Source: Planctomycetes bacterium SM23_32 (lineage in GTDB: Bacteria; Planctomycetota; Brocadiia; SM23-32). Taken from it: 6,434 nt of DNA. Location of the stretch: positions 1 through 6,434 of the forward strand of contig LJUE01000144.1 in the NCBI GenBank assembly GCA_001303885.1, written 5' to 3'. Positions 4,922 to 6,434 of the stretch are shown piece after piece (position 1 is the stretch's first letter; every line of letters starts with the position of its first letter). Under the pieces are notes generated by a model that saw nothing but the letters and a program-made list of their open reading frames with translations, had not been told where the DNA came from and made no database searches. Position numbers and translations under genes: made by a program.

Positions 4922-6434
4922 TGGCGGCGGATGTGGTGCTCCTGCTGCTCGTGGCTCAGCATCGTGAAGTAGGCGCACCATCCGCCCATCCGGACGCGGA
5001 GGGACTCGTAGCGCTCCGGTTCCCGCTGAGCGGCGCGCAGCTCTTCGGTGTCGGCCACGGTGAGCGTCATCATCGAGCCGCCTGTCTCGACGAATCCCCG
5101 GACGAGGGCGGCCATGCGGTCGGTGCCCTCCTCGCCCTCGGTCAGGCGGCGCGCCAGCCGCAGGTCCAGCGGCCCGCCGGCGGGCAGGCTCTCGTGCAGC
5201 ATCTTCGAGTAGGAGAGGATGGCGCCCGGGATGCCGCCGCGGTCCCGGCCGAGGGCCGGAGAGAAGTTGGACGAGACCGGCTCCCCGGCCAGTCGGCCGT
5301 CAGGCGAGGCCCCCAGTCCCTCGCCTATGCCGATGTACCACGAGAAAGTGCCGACCCCGCAGGGGAACTTCACCACCGACTCGTGGGCGGCGGCGTGACG
5401 AGCCACCGTCCGGACGAACAGCTCGACCAGTTCGCGCCCGACGGAGTCGGCGTACTCGTCATCGTTGCCGTACTTGGGCGCCGTCAGCAGCCTGCGCCGC
5501 AGCCGCGCGTAGCCGTGGAAGTCCGCGTCGAGCGCCTCGCAGAGCTCCGCCATGGAGACGTCGCGTTCGTCGAACACGACCTTCTTGAGGGCGACCAGCG
5601 AGTCAATGGCGTGCGCCGCGCCCTCAGCCAGCATGCCGAACGTGCGGAAGCGCGCGCCGCCGGCCGTCATGTCGCGACGCGACGCCACGGCGCCGTCCAT
5701 CAGCGCGCTCAGCAGCGGCACGGGCGCTATCGTGTTGCGGACGTTGACCGTGTCCACGACCCTCCGGACAACCCGTGCCACCATGGCATCGAGCTGGGCG
5801 GCGAACGCATCCCACACGTGGCCGAAACTCGGGAAGCCGCGCGGGTCGCCCGTGTCCAGGCCCTGTGGGGTGCCGTAGAGCCGCGAGCGGCCGCGGTTCA
5901 GCGCCCACTCCAGGCAGAGCATCACGCTGAGGCGCTGGAAGCAGAAGTCGGTGCGGCCCGGGATGATGACCTCCCAGCAGCCGTCGTTCGTGTAGTCGCG
6001 CGCGTCGGACCGGGGAATGCCGAGCCGCTCCAGCGCCGGTACGAGCGCCTCGTCGTTGAAGATGGCCGGCATGCCGCCCCCGGCCTTCAGCACCTCGCAG
6101 ACGCGGCGCAGCAGCTCGTCAGGCGAGCGCTGGTGCACGCGGACGGTGAGCAGGGGATTGGTCATCTCGTTGCGCCGGTAGCTGTCCAGCAGCAGGTGCG
6201 TGAGCGGATTCGTGCCGTCATCGCCCGCCGGCGTCAGCCCGCCGATGACGATGTTCTGGAGCCAGTGGTTCGTGGCGTCCAGGCTGTCGCGCCGGGAGCC
6301 GAGCTGGGAGGACGTGTAGTGGCGGGTGCGCCGGGCCGGGTCCGGCTCCTCCGGCGGGCGCTCGTCGGGGCGCTGCTCGTCGGTCGTCTTGGCGCGCTCG
6401 TTGAACTTCAGGCAGAAGCAGTCCACCAGCTCCG
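4906..6434 (-). CDS. Glycyl radical enzyme, PFL-like superfamily, lyase/dehydratase type (N-terminus outside window)
   Basis: The last 508 residues of a GRE are visible; family members usually have about 750-850, so roughly 300 N-terminal residues are missing. The reading frame is open to the window edge (first full codon 6432-6430), so no start is shown. Conserved pieces in order (visible numbering) are ELVDCFCLKFN (1-11), NIVIGGLTPAGDDGTNPLTHLLL (60-82), NDGCWEVIIPG (149-159), FGMLAEGAAHAIDSLVALKK, APKYGNDDEYAD (about 318-330), ASPDGRLAGEP (about 374-384) and the glycyl loop RVRMGGWCAYF. The thiyl-radical Cys is 152, the likely general base Glu is 154 and the radical Gly is 484, 24 residues from the end. 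PFL itself has a Cys-Cys pair; the single Cys followed by x-Glu is the mark of dehydratases, C-N/C-S lyases and decarboxylases. Unusual points are Trp in GCWE, Val where Pro often follows Glu, and an acidic/proline-rich insert at visible residues 16-35. Substrate unknown; it needs anaerobic conditions and the adjacent activase. Confidence 0.92.
   Translation of the reverse strand, partial: ELVDCFCLKFNERAKTTDEQRPDERPPEEPDPARRTRHYTSSQLGSRRDSLDATNHWLQNIVIGGLTPAGDDGTNPLTHLLLDSYRRNEMTNPLLTVRVHQRSPDELLRRVCEVLKAGGGMPAIFNDEALVPALERLGIPRSDARDYTNDGCWEVIIPGRTDFCFQRLSVMLCLEWALNRGRSRLYGTPQGLDTGDPRGFPSFGHVWDAFAAQLDAMVARVVRRVVDTVNVRNTIAPVPLLSALMDGAVASRRDMTAGGARFRTFGMLAEGAAHAIDSLVALKKVVFDERDVSMAELCEALDADFHGYARLRRRLLTAPKYGNDDEYADSVGRELVELFVRTVARHAAAHESVVKFPCGVGTFSWYIGIGEGLGASPDGRLAGEPVSSNFSPALGRDRGGIPGAILSYSKMLHESLPAGGPLDLRLARRLTEGEEGTDRMAALVRGFVETGGSMMTLTVADTEELRAAQREPERYESLRVRMGGWCAYFTMLSHEQQEHHIRRQEAGP

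Noticed and set aside
4073..4972. Plus-strand open frame of 299 codons opposite the activase
   Set aside because: The minus strand encodes all three iron-sulfur motifs and the GGE loop; the plus-strand reading has no family character.
4906..6434. Calling the GRE a pyruvate formate-lyase (pflB)
   Set aside because: PFL has adjacent catalytic cysteines. Here a single Cys is followed by Trp-Glu, the layout of dehydratase/lyase-type GREs.
1..6434. CRISPR arrays, tRNA or rRNA genes, insertion sequences, attachment sites
   Set aside because: I saw no regularly spaced direct repeats, no cloverleaf or rRNA-like segment, no transposase motifs and no long terminal inverted repeats.

Overview
The window is GC-rich bacterial DNA with very strong G/C preference at third codon positions. 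It carries two gene groups that run towards each other, plus the tail of an unrelated gene at the left edge. The oxygen-sensitive glycyl radical enzyme (GRE) implies anaerobic or facultatively anaerobic life. Together with a DUF5060/DUF4038/DUF5605-type glycosidase and a pectate-lyase-3 beta-helix protein, it suggests a GC-rich polysaccharide degrader, for example from the planctomycete/PVC, Hydrogenedentota or Armatimonadota groups. That assignment is inference; no rRNA or marker gene is present.

Layout. Bases 1-179 hold the C-terminal 58 codons of an unrecognised plus-strand gene, followed by a strong hairpin (193-220). Bases 180-408 are non-coding and hold that hairpin and a weak promoter/operator candidate (286-315). 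Next comes a tight plus-strand cluster: an extended SDR (NAD(P)-dependent epimerase/dehydratase family, 409-1425), a glycoside-hydrolase-like protein (1446-2900) and a right-handed beta-helix protein (2920-3978). The gaps are 20 and 19 bp, and each gene has its own Shine-Dalgarno sequence. On the minus strand, running in from the right edge, are a GRE of the pyruvate formate-lyase-like superfamily (4906-6434, N-terminus outside the window) and its radical-SAM activating enzyme (4004-4909). The two overlap by four bases (GTGA). The groups converge with only 25 bp between their stop codons.

How the genes may work together. The plus-strand cluster looks like a small carbohydrate-processing unit. 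None of its three proteins has an N-terminal signal peptide, so it probably acts on imported oligosaccharides in the cytoplasm. The SDR could oxidise or epimerise a released sugar, and the two carbohydrate-active proteins could cleave linkages. The minus-strand pair is a complete activator plus most of a GRE. Its thiyl/base motif is G-C-W-E and its glycyl loop is R-M-G-G-W, so by family logic it is more likely an eliminase/dehydratase/lyase than a true pyruvate formate-lyase. Its substrate cannot be read from the sequence. A link between the groups, such as anaerobic dehydration of a sugar-derived polyol or acid, rests on proximity alone. The GRE/activase pair is the best candidate for something undescribed.
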